A DNA stretch of 64,000 nucleotides from an uncultured Bacteroidales bacterium (GTDB lineage Bacteria > Bacteroidota > Bacteroidia > Bacteroidales > UBA932), in assembly GCA_900318355.1 (NCBI GenBank), contig ONKE01000013.1, forward strand, positions 91,814-155,813, read 5' to 3'. Positions 9,201 through 18,721 of the stretch are shown here, in pieces. Both the position numbers and the translations under genes were made by a program. Each line of letters begins with the position of its first letter. Position 1 is the stretch's first letter. The notes below the pieces were generated by a model, which was not told where the DNA came from, ran no database searches, and saw nothing but the letters and a program-made list of their open reading frames with translations.

Positions 9201-11000
9201 ATGAAACGTATTTTATCAATTGTTGCCGCGTCGCTGGCCCTCTTCTTCGGCTGGGAAGCGGCTGCGCAGACCGACTTCTACGAGGTGGTGCCCAAGCACG
9301 AATTCACCATCAACGGATTCGGCGGCATCTCCACCCTGCAGTACAAAGTTCCGGCGCCGTACGGATTCCAGCTTGAGGCGAAGGAAGCCGGCGACATTTT
9401 GTCAGGTTATTCCGTTTCGACCAAGCTCTTCGACCCGGGAAGCCTCGCCGGTGGCGGCGGCCTTGGCTGGAACATCCACTTCTCCCCGCACTGGGGCCTC
9501 ATGCTGGGTGCGGATTTCGCCATGTACCGCAGCGGGATTTCCTTCCCCGCCGCCGGGAACAATATTCGCTACGGCCTGATCACCGGCTACCTGACGGAAG
9601 ACGTAGCTACAAAGGAAACGTCGCTGGTAATGGCGCGCCTCTTCAATTTCCAGGAAACGCAGACCCTCTATGCCGTTCAGATTCCCCTTATGGTCAAGTT
9701 CATGACCGGAATCGGCGCCCGTAAGGCCAACCAGTTCTACATCGCTGCAGGTGCCAAGCTCGGCATCAATGTGAGCAGCTCCTACAGGCAGTCGTTCAAT
9801 GGCATTTCCTATTTTAATGACGGGGGATGGCAGGGCTCCGCGAATTCGATCTTCCGTTATACGGCCGACCCGACGCAAGGCCCCGGCAACAGCCCTGTCG
9901 ATCCGCTCACTGATTTGAACCCTTCAAGCCCTGATGTCTGGCATGATGGCAGCAACTTCGGTCGTTTCGATAAGAATATGGCCGGTCAGTTCCAGCCGCA
10001 GACACCTGCCGGAACTGCCGTCGATCCTACAGGTGCCGGTGCCGAGCCTAACAATCCCGAAGATTATTACGACCTTACAACCGAGACCGGCGCTGACGGC
10101 GCCCCGAGGATTACCGGTGTTGCCACCAAGGGCAATCCGGCCATTTCCAACATCGCCCGCCTCAATGCCATTGCCGCCGCTGAAATCGGTTTCCGCTGGG
10201 CTCTCGGCAATGGATGGGGCCTCTACACCGGCCTTTATCTGGACTATGGCTTCCTTCCTCAGACCACTCAGACCGACAATGTCTCCGTGGTCGATATTAC
10301 CAAGGGAACTCACTCCAATCCCAACAGCGTCCTTGCCGCATCCAAGTTGCCTCTGGTGATTCCCCCCAGCTCTGATAACGACCCCGCGCATTTCGAAAAG
10401 CGTTCCGGCAACATCGTAGAGAAAGTCAACACCTTCGCCGCCGGCCTCAAGCTCCGCCTTGCCTTCGGCGCCGTGAAGAAGAAGCCCGTCGAGCCTGTCA
10501 TCATCGTCGTCCGCGACACCGTCACCCAGACCAACACCGTCGTTGTCCGCGACACCGTCACCCAGACCAACACCGTGGTCGTCCGTGACACCGTCACCAA
10601 CACCGTGGTCGTCCGCGACACCGTCACCATAATCAAGGAAATCCCCGTGGAAATCCAGCAGACCATGATGGACCTGCGCAACACGATGTTCGACTTCGAC
10701 AAGGATGTCATCAAGGAAGCCGCCAAGGGGCCTCTCAACAAGGTCGTCGCCTGGCTGCAGGAACACCCGAAGGTGAAAGTCGAGATCTCCGGACACACCG
10801 ACAACAAGGGCTCCGACAAATACAACCAGGATCTGTCCGAGCGCCGTGCCCGCGCGGTCTACAACTACTTCATCTCCCAGGGTGTCGACAAGTTCCGCCT
10901 GGCCTACGCCGGCTACGGCAAGACCCGTCCGATTGCCACCAACGACACCGAGGAAGGCCGTCAGATGAACCGCCGTGTCGAGCTCAACGTGATCGAGTAA
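9201..11000 (+). CDS. OmpA-family outer-membrane protein
   Basis: A 600-residue protein. The ATG at 9201 starts a clean signal peptide (MKRILSIVAASLALFFGWEAAA), so the upstream GTG is rejected. The first ~420 residues look like a beta-barrel (Gly/aromatic alternation, GLYTGLYLDYGF). A linker of repeated RDTVTQTNTVV units follows near 437-476, then a C-terminal OmpA peptidoglycan-binding domain: MFDFDKDVIK, VEISGHTDNKGSDKYNQDLS, RRARAVYNYF and the final RRVEL. It probably tethers the outer membrane to the cell wall. A strong terminator follows, so it is the last gene of this plus-strand run. Confidence 0.93.
   Translation: MKRILSIVAASLALFFGWEAAAQTDFYEVVPKHEFTINGFGGISTLQYKVPAPYGFQLEAKEAGDILSGYSVSTKLFDPGSLAGGGGLGWNIHFSPHWGLMLGADFAMYRSGISFPAAGNNIRYGLITGYLTEDVATKETSLVMARLFNFQETQTLYAVQIPLMVKFMTGIGARKANQFYIAAGAKLGINVSSSYRQSFNGISYFNDGGWQGSANSIFRYTADPTQGPGNSPVDPLTDLNPSSPDVWHDGSNFGRFDKNMAGQFQPQTPAGTAVDPTGAGAEPNNPEDYYDLTTETGADGAPRITGVATKGNPAISNIARLNAIAAAEIGFRWALGNGWGLYTGLYLDYGFLPQTTQTDNVSVVDITKGTHSNPNSVLAASKLPLVIPPSSDNDPAHFEKRSGNIVEKVNTFAAGLKLRLAFGAVKKKPVEPVIIVVRDTVTQTNTVVVRDTVTQTNTVVVRDTVTNTVVVRDTVTIIKEIPVEIQQTMMDLRNTMFDFDKDVIKEAAKGPLNKVVAWLQEHPKVKVEISGHTDNKGSDKYNQDLSERRARAVYNYFISQGVDKFRLAYAGYGKTRPIATNDTEEGRQMNRRVELNVIE
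10509..10628 (+). repeat. In-frame tandem repeat in the OmpA linker
   Basis: Two 36-bp units (10509-10544 and 10545-10580), a 30-bp shortened unit (10581-10610) and an 18-bp partial unit. They encode VVRDTVTQTNTV-type repeats joining barrel and OmpA domain. Length variation here would change periplasmic reach without breaking the frame. Confidence 0.85.
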
Positions 11001-11017
11001 CTACTTGACAGATAACC

Positions 11018-11055
11018 AAACAACCTCCGACCGATTTGGCCGGAGGTTGTTTTTT
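11018..11055 (+). terminator. Rho-independent terminator after the OmpA gene
   Basis: A 12-bp stem (11018-11029 with 11041-11052) with core CAACCTCCG/CGGAGGTTG and an 11-base loop, running into a T-rich tract. It ends the plus-strand run before the convergent sppA gene. Confidence 0.9.
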
Positions 11056-11101
11056 GCGTTCGCCGCTCCATGCTGGATGTTGTCTTTATTGCAGGAAGAG
11101 G

Positions 11102-12883
11102 CTAGTCAAAAATGTAGACGTAGGGCATGCGGGCGTAGACACGCTCCGAGGAGGCGAAATCCCAGCCGCGGAATGCCTTTCCGATGCCGGCGAAAGGAGT
11201 GCCGGCGAGGACGTCGTTCTGGTCGGAGGTCTTCTGGCCGATCATTTCCAGAATCTGTTCCATGGGAGTAAGGGGCTTCGGGTAGGCTTCGATTTCATAG
11301 GAAGACCTTTCGCCGCCGAGGAGGCCGGCCATGTAGCCAAGGGCGTCGTCCAGGGTGCCGATTTCATCGACCAGCTTGATGTCGAGGGCTTCGGAACCCG
11401 TCCAGACACGGCCTTGGGCGATGTTGTCGACGTAGTCCGGCTCCAGGCCTCGGCCTTCAGACACGGTGGAAACGAAGCTCGAGTAGATGTCCTCTACCGA
11501 GGCCTGCATGTAGGCCACCTCGGCGGCGTCGAGCGGACGCATGCCGGAGAACATGTCGCTGTGTTTGTTGGAGCTGACCTGGTTTATGCCGACACGGAGG
11601 ACATCCTTTGCGGTGCGGCTGAAATCGGGGATCATGCTGAACACGCCGATGGAGCCGGTAAGGGTTGTGGCGTCGGAGTAGATCTTGTCGCAGTTGTTGG
11701 AGATCCAGTAGCCGCCGGATGCCGCGTAGTCGCCGTAGGAAGCGATGAGGGGCTTGTCTTTCTTGAGGAGGTCGAGCTCGGTCTTGATCTTGTCTGCCGC
11801 GAGGACGCTGCCGCCCGGGGAGGCGACGCGAAGGACTACGCCCTTGATGGTGGAGTCGGCGCGGACCTTGGCGATTACCGATGCGAAGTGGTCGCCGGAA
11901 ATCTCCTGCTTGCCGTCGCCTTCGACGATTTCGCCTTCGGCATAGATGATGGCGATCTTGTTCTTGGCGGAAGGATTCGCGGCGGGAGTGCGCGCGGTTA
12001 CGTAGTCGGCAAGGGGAATCATGCTGACCTCATCGAAGCTCTTGGCCATCGCGAAGGTGGCGAGGCGCTCCTTGAGCTGCTCGCGGGTCACGAGTTCGTC
12101 GACCAGAGAGTTCCTGACCATGGATTTGCCGTCGGTCAGTTCGAGGTTGTCCACCATCTCGTTCAGACGCTCGACGGAAATACCTCTGCCTTCGGCGATT
12201 GCGGCGGCGATGGTGTTCCACAGGGAGCTGACCATGGCGCGGTTTTGCTCGAGGTTTTCGGGGCTTGCCGAGTTGCGGATGAACATTTCGCCGGCTGACT
12301 TGTATTTGCCGTGGCGGATAAGCTGGACGTTGACTCCGAGCTTGTCCAGGAGGTCTTTGAGGAACACCAGACGGTTGCTCACGCCGACGATCATGGGACC
12401 GGCGCCGCAGTTGTCCGACATCATGATCTTGTCGGCGGCGCTGGCCAGATAGATTGAGCCGGTGCCGGGGGATTCGGTGTAGGCCACCACGGCTTTGCCG
12501 CTCTCGCGGAAGCGTACAAGCGCCTGGCGCAGCTCTTCGGCCTGGCTGAGGGTTACGTTGGCTCCGTCGGCTTTGAGGTATATGAACTGGACGGTGGGGT
12601 CGTTGGCTGCCGCGCCGATTGCGTCGACGGTCTGCCTCAGGGAGAGGGGAGTGATCATTTCGCCGCCTCGCAGTACGGACGCAAAGTCGGGCTGCTCGGT
12701 GACCTGCTCGCTGAAAGCGACCTTGGAAAGATCCATCTTCAAGACGCCGGTGCGGGGGAGGACGGGCTTACTGCCGGAACCGGCCATTGCGCCTGCGCAG
12801 CCGAAGAGGAAAAGACTGCTGATAATACTTGCAAGCAGAAGGCCGCAGATTACGGCCAGAACCATTTTGAGAAAATCTTTCAT
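11102..12883 (-). CDS. sppA: Signal peptide peptidase SppA, 67K type
   Basis: A membrane-anchored serine protease that degrades cleaved signal peptides in the envelope. The 593 residues match the long duplicated form. An N-terminal membrane segment lies at about residues 7-29. The Ser/Lys dyad can be assigned by comparison with the E. coli enzyme: Lys152 in LASAADKIMM from the N-terminal half and Ser389 in YGDYAASGGYWIS from the C-terminal half. The block VASPGGSVLAADKI also fits the S49 fold. The gene is monocistronic by position, divergent from hisS and convergent with the OmpA gene. Confidence 0.96.
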   Translation of the reverse strand: MKDFLKMVLAVICGLLLASIISSLFLFGCAGAMAGSGSKPVLPRTGVLKMDLSKVAFSEQVTEQPDFASVLRGGEMITPLSLRQTVDAIGAAANDPTVQFIYLKADGANVTLSQAEELRQALVRFRESGKAVVAYTESPGTGSIYLASAADKIMMSDNCGAGPMIVGVSNRLVFLKDLLDKLGVNVQLIRHGKYKSAGEMFIRNSASPENLEQNRAMVSSLWNTIAAAIAEGRGISVERLNEMVDNLELTDGKSMVRNSLVDELVTREQLKERLATFAMAKSFDEVSMIPLADYVTARTPAANPSAKNKIAIIYAEGEIVEGDGKQEISGDHFASVIAKVRADSTIKGVVLRVASPGGSVLAADKIKTELDLLKKDKPLIASYGDYAASGGYWISNNCDKIYSDATTLTGSIGVFSMIPDFSRTAKDVLRVGINQVSSNKHSDMFSGMRPLDAAEVAYMQASVEDIYSSFVSTVSEGRGLEPDYVDNIAQGRVWTGSEALDIKLVDEIGTLDDALGYMAGLLGGERSSYEIEAYPKPLTPMEQILEMIGQKTSDQNDVLAGTPFAGIGKAFRGWDFASSERVYARMPYVYIFD

Positions 12884-12908
12884 AAGATGTTGTTCGTTAA
12901 TCCATTTG

Positions 12909-12916
12909 CAAAAATA
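12909..12916 (-). promoter_or_regulatory. Promoter -7 box for sppA
   Basis: On the minus strand this reads TATTTTTG, fitting TAnnTTTG, 25 bases before the sppA ATG. Confidence 0.5.
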
Positions 12917-12961
12917 GTAAAAATGGATGATAAAAATAGTGATTTAGCAGGGAAATCTTGC

Positions 12962-12969
12962 TATCTTTG
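12962..12969 (+). promoter_or_regulatory. Promoter -7 box for hisS
   Basis: TATCTTTG fits TAnnTTTG, 24 bases before the hisS ATG. It is divergent from the sppA promoter in the same 110-bp intergenic region. Confidence 0.55.
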
Positions 12970-12993
12970 TAAGTTATAAGAACTGAAGAGATA

Positions 12994-14382
12994 ATGGCAC
13001 AGAAACCATCCATACCAAAGGGCATGCGGGACTTCGGTCCGCAGGAAATGGCCGAGCGCAACTATATTTTCGATACTATCAGGCAGGTGTATCGATCCTA
13101 TGGCTATTCTCCCATCGAAACCCCGGCCCAGGAAAACCTTTCAACCCTGCTGGGCAAATACGGCGACGAGGGCGACAAACTCCTGTTCCGCATTCTCAAC
13201 TCGGGCGACGCGTTCGCCGGGGTCGACATCGCCTCGGAAGACGGAGCCTCCCTGACCCGCAAGATCTGTGAAAAAGGCCTCCGCTACGACCTTACGGTCC
13301 CGTTTGCGCGCTATGTCGTCCAGCATCAAAACGAGATTTCCTTCCCTTTCAAGCGCTATCAGATCCAACCCGTCTGGCGTGCCGACCGGCCGCAGAAGGG
13401 GCGCTACAGGGAGTTCTACCAGTGCGACGCCGACGTCGTAGGCAGCCGTTCCCAGCTCAGCGAGCTTGAACTCGTACAGATTGTGGACGAGGTGTTTACG
13501 AGGCTTGGGATTCGCGTAGCCATAAAGGTCAACAACCGCAAGGTCCTTACCGGCCTTGCCGAAATCTGCGGCGCTCCGGACAAGGTCGTGGATATAACCG
13601 TGGCCATTGACAAGCTCGACAAGATAGGCCTGGATGCCGTGAAGGCGGAAATGGCCGCCCGCGGGCTTTCGTCAGGCTCTATTGCCGTGGTGGAGGATAT
13701 CCTCGCCCTCGGAGGCTCGACGGAAGATAAAATCGCTTCCATGCGTTCGCTCATGAGCGGCGGCTCCGCTTCGGGGCTTTCGTCCGAGACCGGTCTCAAG
13801 GGTCTGGACGAGCTCGAGGAGCTCTTCGGCTATATCGGCAGCGCCGCCATCCGTCAGGAAGTCGAAATCGACCTCTCGCTTGCCCGTGGGCTCAATTATT
13901 ATACCGGCGCCATCTTCGAGGTGAAGGCCCTGGACTATGCCATCGGCAGCATCTGCGGCGGCGGACGCTACGACAACCTGACCGGCATTTTCGGCCTCCC
14001 CGACACTTCAGGAGTCGGCATAAGTTTCGGCGCCGACCGCATCTACGATGTGCTCAAGGGGCTGGACAAGTTCCCCGAGGGCCTCGCGAGCCCGGCCGCC
14101 GTGCTCCTTGCCAACATGGACGCCTCGGCGGTGCCTTACCTTGTTGGAGTCGCCTCCGACCTTCGCAATGCCGGCATCTCCTGCGAGATTTACCCCGATA
14201 CGGGCAAATTGAAAAAGCAGTTCGACTACGCCCAGAAGAAGGCCATCCCCTTCATTTCCATCAACGGAAGCGACGAGGTGTCTGCCGGCAAGGTGAACGT
14301 CAAGAATCTCTCCTCCGGTGAGCAGCGCCTCTTCGACCGCGGCGATATCGCAGGTCTGCGCGGCTTTATCGGAGAAAATTAG
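12994..14382 (+). CDS. hisS: Histidyl-tRNA synthetase
   Basis: Charges tRNA-His. The 462 residues show class II motif 2 ([15 protein letters not shown], about 136-150), the histidine-binding block [13 protein letters not shown] and [10 protein letters not shown], and a C-terminal HGTP anticodon-binding domain (from about residue 360). The N-terminus [11 protein letters not shown] is typical. The gene has its own promoter box and is followed after 27 bp by an unknown membrane-anchored protein. Confidence 0.98.
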   Translation: MAQKPSIPKGMRDFGPQEMAERNYIFDTIRQVYRSYGYSPIETPAQENLSTLLGKYGDEGDKLLFRILNSGDAFAGVDIASEDGASLTRKICEKGLRYDLTVPFARYVVQHQNEISFPFKRYQIQPVWRADRPQKGRYREFYQCDADVVGSRSQLSELELVQIVDEVFTRLGIRVAIKVNNRKVLTGLAEICGAPDKVVDITVAIDKLDKIGLDAVKAEMAARGLSSGSIAVVEDILALGGSTEDKIASMRSLMSGGSASGLSSETGLKGLDELEELFGYIGSAAIRQEVEIDLSLARGLNYYTGAIFEVKALDYAIGSICGGGRYDNLTGIFGLPDTSGVGISFGADRIYDVLKGLDKFPEGLASPAAVLLANMDASAVPYLVGVASDLRNAGISCEIYPDTGKLKKQFDYAQKKAIPFISINGSDEVSAGKVNVKNLSSGEQRLFDRGDIAGLRGFIGEN

Positions 14383-14393
14383 TTTTTTATTTG

Positions 14394-14401
14394 TAGATTT
14401 G
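14394..14401 (+). promoter_or_regulatory. Candidate -7 box before the membrane-anchored unknown
   Basis: TAGATTTG fits TAnnTTTG and ends only 8 bases before the ATG at 14410, which would give an almost leaderless transcript. Confidence 0.4.
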
Positions 14402-14409
14402 CAGTCTAT

Positions 14410-16626
14410 ATGAACAAGAAAACCTTGGCCTTGCTTCTATCGGCGACAGGAATCCTCGTGATCCTCGTCGCAGTCGGGGTGGCCCTGCTTTATCGCAGCG
14501 ACTCCCCGCGTCGTCGCAGTTCCGCGCAGGAGCCTGCCGACGCAACCCGCACCGAAGCGTTTGCCAAGGCCGCCGCACAGTCGGTCCCGCTGCTTGCCGC
14601 AGTCCCTTCGGATGCTGCGATGCTCGCCACTTTCGGCAACATGCGCAGCGCCCTGTCGGTCCTGACTGATTCCGTCCACGTCCTTCCGTCGCTTCTGGAA
14701 GGCGGTGCGCGTCGCGGCTTCCCCTCATTCCTGCACAGACTTTCCGCTATCGACCTCGGTGCCCTGCGTCATGCCCCGACCGTGGTGTCCCTGCACTACA
14801 GCGGGGATCTGGTGCCGCTTCTTCTGGTCGACGCCGGCTCTTCTCCGGCAGACACCTCGGAGGCTATGGCCTCCATTCTCGCCGCGGCCGATTCCCTGAA
14901 GCTGACGGCGCGCCTGACAGTGTGCCCGGGCTCCATGCAGTCCCGCCTCAAGGATGAAGTCCTTCTGGTCGTTTCGCCGTCGGAAGCGCTTGTGACCGCA
15001 TCGCAGCGCCATCTGGAAAGCGGGGCAAGCATTCTGGACAGCCGCTCCTTCCCGGAGGCCGCCTCAAGGCTCGACGGCTCCGACGGACTGTATTTTTCGC
15101 ATGCATATGCCGAAAAGGTTCTCCCGGCGTTCCTCCAGCGGCCATATTCCAGGCACGGCGGATTCGTAGCCAAATACGCCGAGTGGACATCGCTGATGAT
15201 CAAGGATTTAACAGGCAGCGAACTGGTGCTCGAAGGCGTTTCCACCCGTCCGAACTCCGACCCCGCGTTTGTCTGCAATTTCCTCACGCGGCTTCCCGGC
15301 GGCGAAATCCGCGCCCAGGACGCCCTCCCGTCGTCGGCGCTTTTTGCCGTTTCCGTTTCGACGGAGCGTCTTCCGGAATATCTGGATGCCTACAGGCGTT
15401 TCCTCGACGCCGACCGCAAGTTGCAGACCTACCGCAAGGCAGTGACGACCGCGGTCGATTCCGTGCTTCTGACCCCGGAAAAATGGGCGTTGCAGTGGGA
15501 TATCAAGGAGGTTGTAAGGGCTTGCGTATCCACTCCTTCCGGCCTTAAGCCCCTCGTTATGCTGCGTCCGGGCAAGCTGCCTTCCAAGGCCTCCGGGCCG
15601 GCGTCGTGCCCCTTCGCCTCTTATCCGGGACTGGTGTTCGGCGAGCTTTTCAGCATTCCCCAGCCGGCTTCCTTCACGGTTCGCGACGGGTGGGTGTTCA
15701 TCGGCGATCCCGAGGTCATTTCGAAGGAATCTCCCGTCATCAGGGATGCCGCAGGTTCCGTTGTCCCTAAGGGCGCGCGGCTCGCTTGCTGGTATTGTCC
15801 CACGGCCGCCCCGTCAGAAATCGACAATGTGTTCAAATCTCCCTTTGCAGGTGTTGTAAGGGGGCTTTGCAAGGGTTCTACCATCGTTCCGGTGACCCTT
15901 ACCTTAAAGGGTGAAGACCTTTGCATCCGCTCCGGGCGCATCGCCTCGTTCGCATCGACCTCTCCTGCGGCGCTGACCGACACGACGGTTGTCGTTCCCG
16001 CCGGGCCTTTCCGCGTCAAAAACAGCGGTACGGGCAAGATCAACTCCTTCAGCCAGGCGGCCAACGGCTCCCTCTCCCTCAGGGATGAAAACGGCAAAGG
16101 CCTCTGGGCCATACCGTTCAAGCCCCGCCTGTGCGGCTGCGTGGAAACTATCGACTACTATGCCAACGGCAAACTGCAGTTCCTCTTTGCCGCTGGCAGC
16201 AAGCTATACCTTATCGACCGTCTCGGACGTTTCGTCAGCCCCTTCCCCGTGGAATTGGGCAAGGAAGTGCGTCTCGGGCCGGGAGTGTACGATTTCACCG
16301 GCGCTCACGGCTATACGGTCACCGTCCTCCACACCGACAATACGGTGGAGATGTACGACCTTCACGGGCGCCGTCCTTCCGGCTGGGAGGGAATCGCTCC
16401 CGAAGAGCCGGTCAAGGCGTTGCCGGAGCTGCTGAAGGTCGGAGACAAACGCTACTGGGCGGTCCGGACAAGCATCCAGACGCTTATTTACGGTTTTGAC
16501 GGCGGCGCGCCTCTCGGCAAGGCGACCGGCGGAAAACGCATTGCGCCCGACAGCGCGTTCGAAGTCAAGGGCGGTTCCCTCGTGGCAACCTGCCTTGACG
16601 GCAAGCAGCGCACAATCAAATTGTAA
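14410..16626 (+). CDS. Membrane-anchored protein of unknown function (DUF3352-like)
   Basis: 738 residues with one N-terminal membrane segment at about 6-28 and no other clear one, so most of the protein should face the periplasm. The region after the anchor (AAVPSDAAMLATFGNM, then HAPTVVSLHYSGDLVPLLLV) recalls DUF3352-type proteins, a weak match by eye. The last ~150 residues contain short repeats like a small beta-propeller (ETIDYYANGKLQFLFAAGSKL, split by YLIDRLGRF). I see no catalytic motif. It lies between hisS and an acyl-CoA ligase, with short spacers on both sides. Confidence 0.6.
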   Translation: MNKKTLALLLSATGILVILVAVGVALLYRSDSPRRRSSAQEPADATRTEAFAKAAAQSVPLLAAVPSDAAMLATFGNMRSALSVLTDSVHVLPSLLEGGARRGFPSFLHRLSAIDLGALRHAPTVVSLHYSGDLVPLLLVDAGSSPADTSEAMASILAAADSLKLTARLTVCPGSMQSRLKDEVLLVVSPSEALVTASQRHLESGASILDSRSFPEAASRLDGSDGLYFSHAYAEKVLPAFLQRPYSRHGGFVAKYAEWTSLMIKDLTGSELVLEGVSTRPNSDPAFVCNFLTRLPGGEIRAQDALPSSALFAVSVSTERLPEYLDAYRRFLDADRKLQTYRKAVTTAVDSVLLTPEKWALQWDIKEVVRACVSTPSGLKPLVMLRPGKLPSKASGPASCPFASYPGLVFGELFSIPQPASFTVRDGWVFIGDPEVISKESPVIRDAAGSVVPKGARLACWYCPTAAPSEIDNVFKSPFAGVVRGLCKGSTIVPVTLTLKGEDLCIRSGRIASFASTSPAALTDTTVVVPAGPFRVKNSGTGKINSFSQAANGSLSLRDENGKGLWAIPFKPRLCGCVETIDYYANGKLQFLFAAGSKLYLIDRLGRFVSPFPVELGKEVRLGPGVYDFTGAHGYTVTVLHTDNTVEMYDLHGRRPSGWEGIAPEEPVKALPELLKVGDKRYWAVRTSIQTLIYGFDGGAPLGKATGGKRIAPDSAFEVKGGSLVATCLDGKQRTIKL

Positions 16627-16650
16627 ACGTGTAAACCCAAACTAAATATT

Positions 16651-18303
16651 ATGGAATTCAGTTCAGTCAACAAGCTCTTCGAAAAGAGCTTCCGGGAAAA
16701 TTGGGATCGTCCGGCCCTGTCCAACTACCAGGGCGTCACCCTCTTTTACCGGGATGTGGCCAGGCGCATAGCCAAGCTTCACATCGCGTTTGAACAGTGC
16801 GGTCTCGTAAAGGGCGACAAAGTCGCCATCTGTTCCCGCAACCAGGCCAACTGGGGCGTATGTTTCCTTGCCGCCCTTACCTACGGCGCCGTCCCCGTGC
16901 CCATTCTCCACGAATTCAAGCCGGGCAATATCCATTATCTGGTGGGCCATTCCGACGCCCGCGTCCTTTTCGTGGACGACGTGATCTGGGAAGGCCTCAA
17001 TGCTGATGAAATGCCTGACGTCCAGGTTGTTGTCCAGATCAACACCTTTAAATTCCTGCATGCCAAGACCGAGGCCCTGATGCAGGTGCGCGAACACCTC
17101 AACGAGAGCTTCGGCCACCGCTATCCCAACAACTTCGAGCCCGAACATCTCGACTACTATGAGGATTCGCCCGAAGAACTGGCCCTTATCAATTATACCT
17201 CAGGTACTTCCGGTTTCTCCAAGGGCGTCATGATCCCTTATCGCGCCCTCTGGTCGAACATCGTGTTCTCCGGCAAGGCCGAGGCCCATATGGGTCATCA
17301 GTCCGAGGTGGTGGCAATGCTTCCGTCGGCCCACATGTACGGCATGATGTTCGAGTTCCTCTTCGAGATGTCCATAGGCGCCCACGTCCATTTCCTCTCC
17401 CGCGTCCCGAGCCCGAAGGTTATCATGGCCGCGTTGTCCGAGATCCATCCCGACATCATCATCGCCGTCCCGCTGATCATCGAGAAGATCTACAAGTCCA
17501 AGCTCAAGCCCGTCATCGACCGCAACAAGATATTCTTCCGCATTCCCATCGTCGACAAGATGATACAGAAGCGTATCCTCAACGAGCTCAGGGCGTCGTT
17601 CGGCGGCAATTTCGAGGAGGTCATCCTCGGCGGTGCGGCATTCAATCCCGAGGTCGAGCAGTTCCTCCACAAGGTCGGCTTCCCCTTCACCGTAGGCTAT
17701 GGCATGACCGAATGCGCGCCTATCATCGCATATGCCCACTGGAACAACACCAGGCTCGGCTCCTGCGGCAAGGCTGCGCTCAACATGGAAATCCGCATCG
17801 ATTCGGACGACCCGCGCCAGATTCCCGGCGAGGTGCTTGTGCGCGGTACCAACGTCTTCCTCGGCTACTACAAGAACGAAGAGGCCACCGCATCGGCCTT
17901 CACTCCCGACGGCTGGTTCCGCACCGGCGACATGGGCGTCATGGACGAAGACGGCTACCTTTACCTTCGCGGCCGCAGCAAGTGCATGATTCTCGGCCCC
18001 TCGGGCCAGAACATCTATCCGGAAGAGCTGGAAGCGGTTATCAACAACGTTACTTATGTCGTTGATTCCCTGGTGATTGAGGAAGACGGCGGCCTCACCG
18101 CCCTGGTCTATCCCGACTACCATCAGGCCGAGCTCGACGGCATGACGCGTTCCGAGCTTGAAAAGCGTCTGCTCGGCAGCCTCCCGGAAATCAACAAGGA
18201 GATTCCCAACTACGCTAAGATAAAGAAGATAGAGTTTATGCCCGAAGATTTCGAGCGCACTCCCAAGCGTTCCATCAAGCGTTATCTCTACCAGCGCAAC
18301 TAA
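16651..18303 (+). CDS. AMP-binding long-chain acyl-CoA ligase (or acyl-ACP synthetase)
   Basis: An adenylate-forming enzyme that activates a carboxylic acid with ATP, then passes it to CoA or another thiol. The ATP loop is at residues 182-192 (YTSGTSGFSKG), the A5 motif at YGMTECAPI, and A7 and A8 at GWFRTGDMG and DGYLYLRGRSK. The C-terminal hinge domain ends in TPKRSIKRYLY. The 550-residue length and sequence match the fatty acid-CoA ligases of Bacteroidetes. Chain length and thiol acceptor are not readable. The dCMP deaminase-like gene follows after 9 bp. Confidence 0.92.
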   Translation: MEFSSVNKLFEKSFRENWDRPALSNYQGVTLFYRDVARRIAKLHIAFEQCGLVKGDKVAICSRNQANWGVCFLAALTYGAVPVPILHEFKPGNIHYLVGHSDARVLFVDDVIWEGLNADEMPDVQVVVQINTFKFLHAKTEALMQVREHLNESFGHRYPNNFEPEHLDYYEDSPEELALINYTSGTSGFSKGVMIPYRALWSNIVFSGKAEAHMGHQSEVVAMLPSAHMYGMMFEFLFEMSIGAHVHFLSRVPSPKVIMAALSEIHPDIIIAVPLIIEKIYKSKLKPVIDRNKIFFRIPIVDKMIQKRILNELRASFGGNFEEVILGGAAFNPEVEQFLHKVGFPFTVGYGMTECAPIIAYAHWNNTRLGSCGKAALNMEIRIDSDDPRQIPGEVLVRGTNVFLGYYKNEEATASAFTPDGWFRTGDMGVMDEDGYLYLRGRSKCMILGPSGQNIYPEELEAVINNVTYVVDSLVIEEDGGLTALVYPDYHQAELDGMTRSELEKRLLGSLPEINKEIPNYAKIKKIEFMPEDFERTPKRSIKRYLYQRN

Positions 18304-18312
18304 TCTTTCGAT

Positions 18313-18717
18313 ATGGACAAGTTCGATCCCCGATATCTGGAAATGGCATCCATTTGGGCCAAGAATTCCTACTGCAAGCGCCGCCAGGTCGGCGCCCTCA
18401 TCGTCAAGGACAAGATGATCATCTCCGACGGCTACAACGGTACGCCGTCCGGCTTTGAAAACATCTGCGAAGACGAAAACGGAGTGACCAAGCCCTACGT
18501 GCTCCATGCCGAGGCCAATGCAATATCAAAGGTGGCTAAATCCGGCAACAGCAGCGCCGGCGCCACGCTTTACGTGACGGCTTCTCCCTGCCTGGAGTGC
18601 TCCAAGCTTATCATCCAGTCGGGGATACGCCGCGTCGTCTACAGGGACGAATACAGGCTCACGGACGGAGTCGATCTCCTTCGCAGGGCGGGAATAGAAG
18701 TGGAGCAAGTGGACTGA
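18313..18717 (+). CDS. Deoxycytidylate deaminase-like zinc enzyme
   Basis: A 134-residue member of the cytidine/deoxycytidylate deaminase family. Zinc ligands and catalytic Glu are present: HAE at 65-67 and PCLEC at 92-96. The N-terminus (KNSYCKRRQVGALIVKD) and the GYNGTPSGFEN block are those of dCMP deaminase/ComEB, which converts dCMP to dUMP for dTMP synthesis. It is tightly spaced between the acyl-CoA ligase and the S41 protease. Confidence 0.93.
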   Translation: MDKFDPRYLEMASIWAKNSYCKRRQVGALIVKDKMIISDGYNGTPSGFENICEDENGVTKPYVLHAEANAISKVAKSGNSSAGATLYVTASPCLECSKLIIQSGIRRVVYRDEYRLTDGVDLLRRAGIEVEQVD

Positions 18718-18721
18718 GAGT

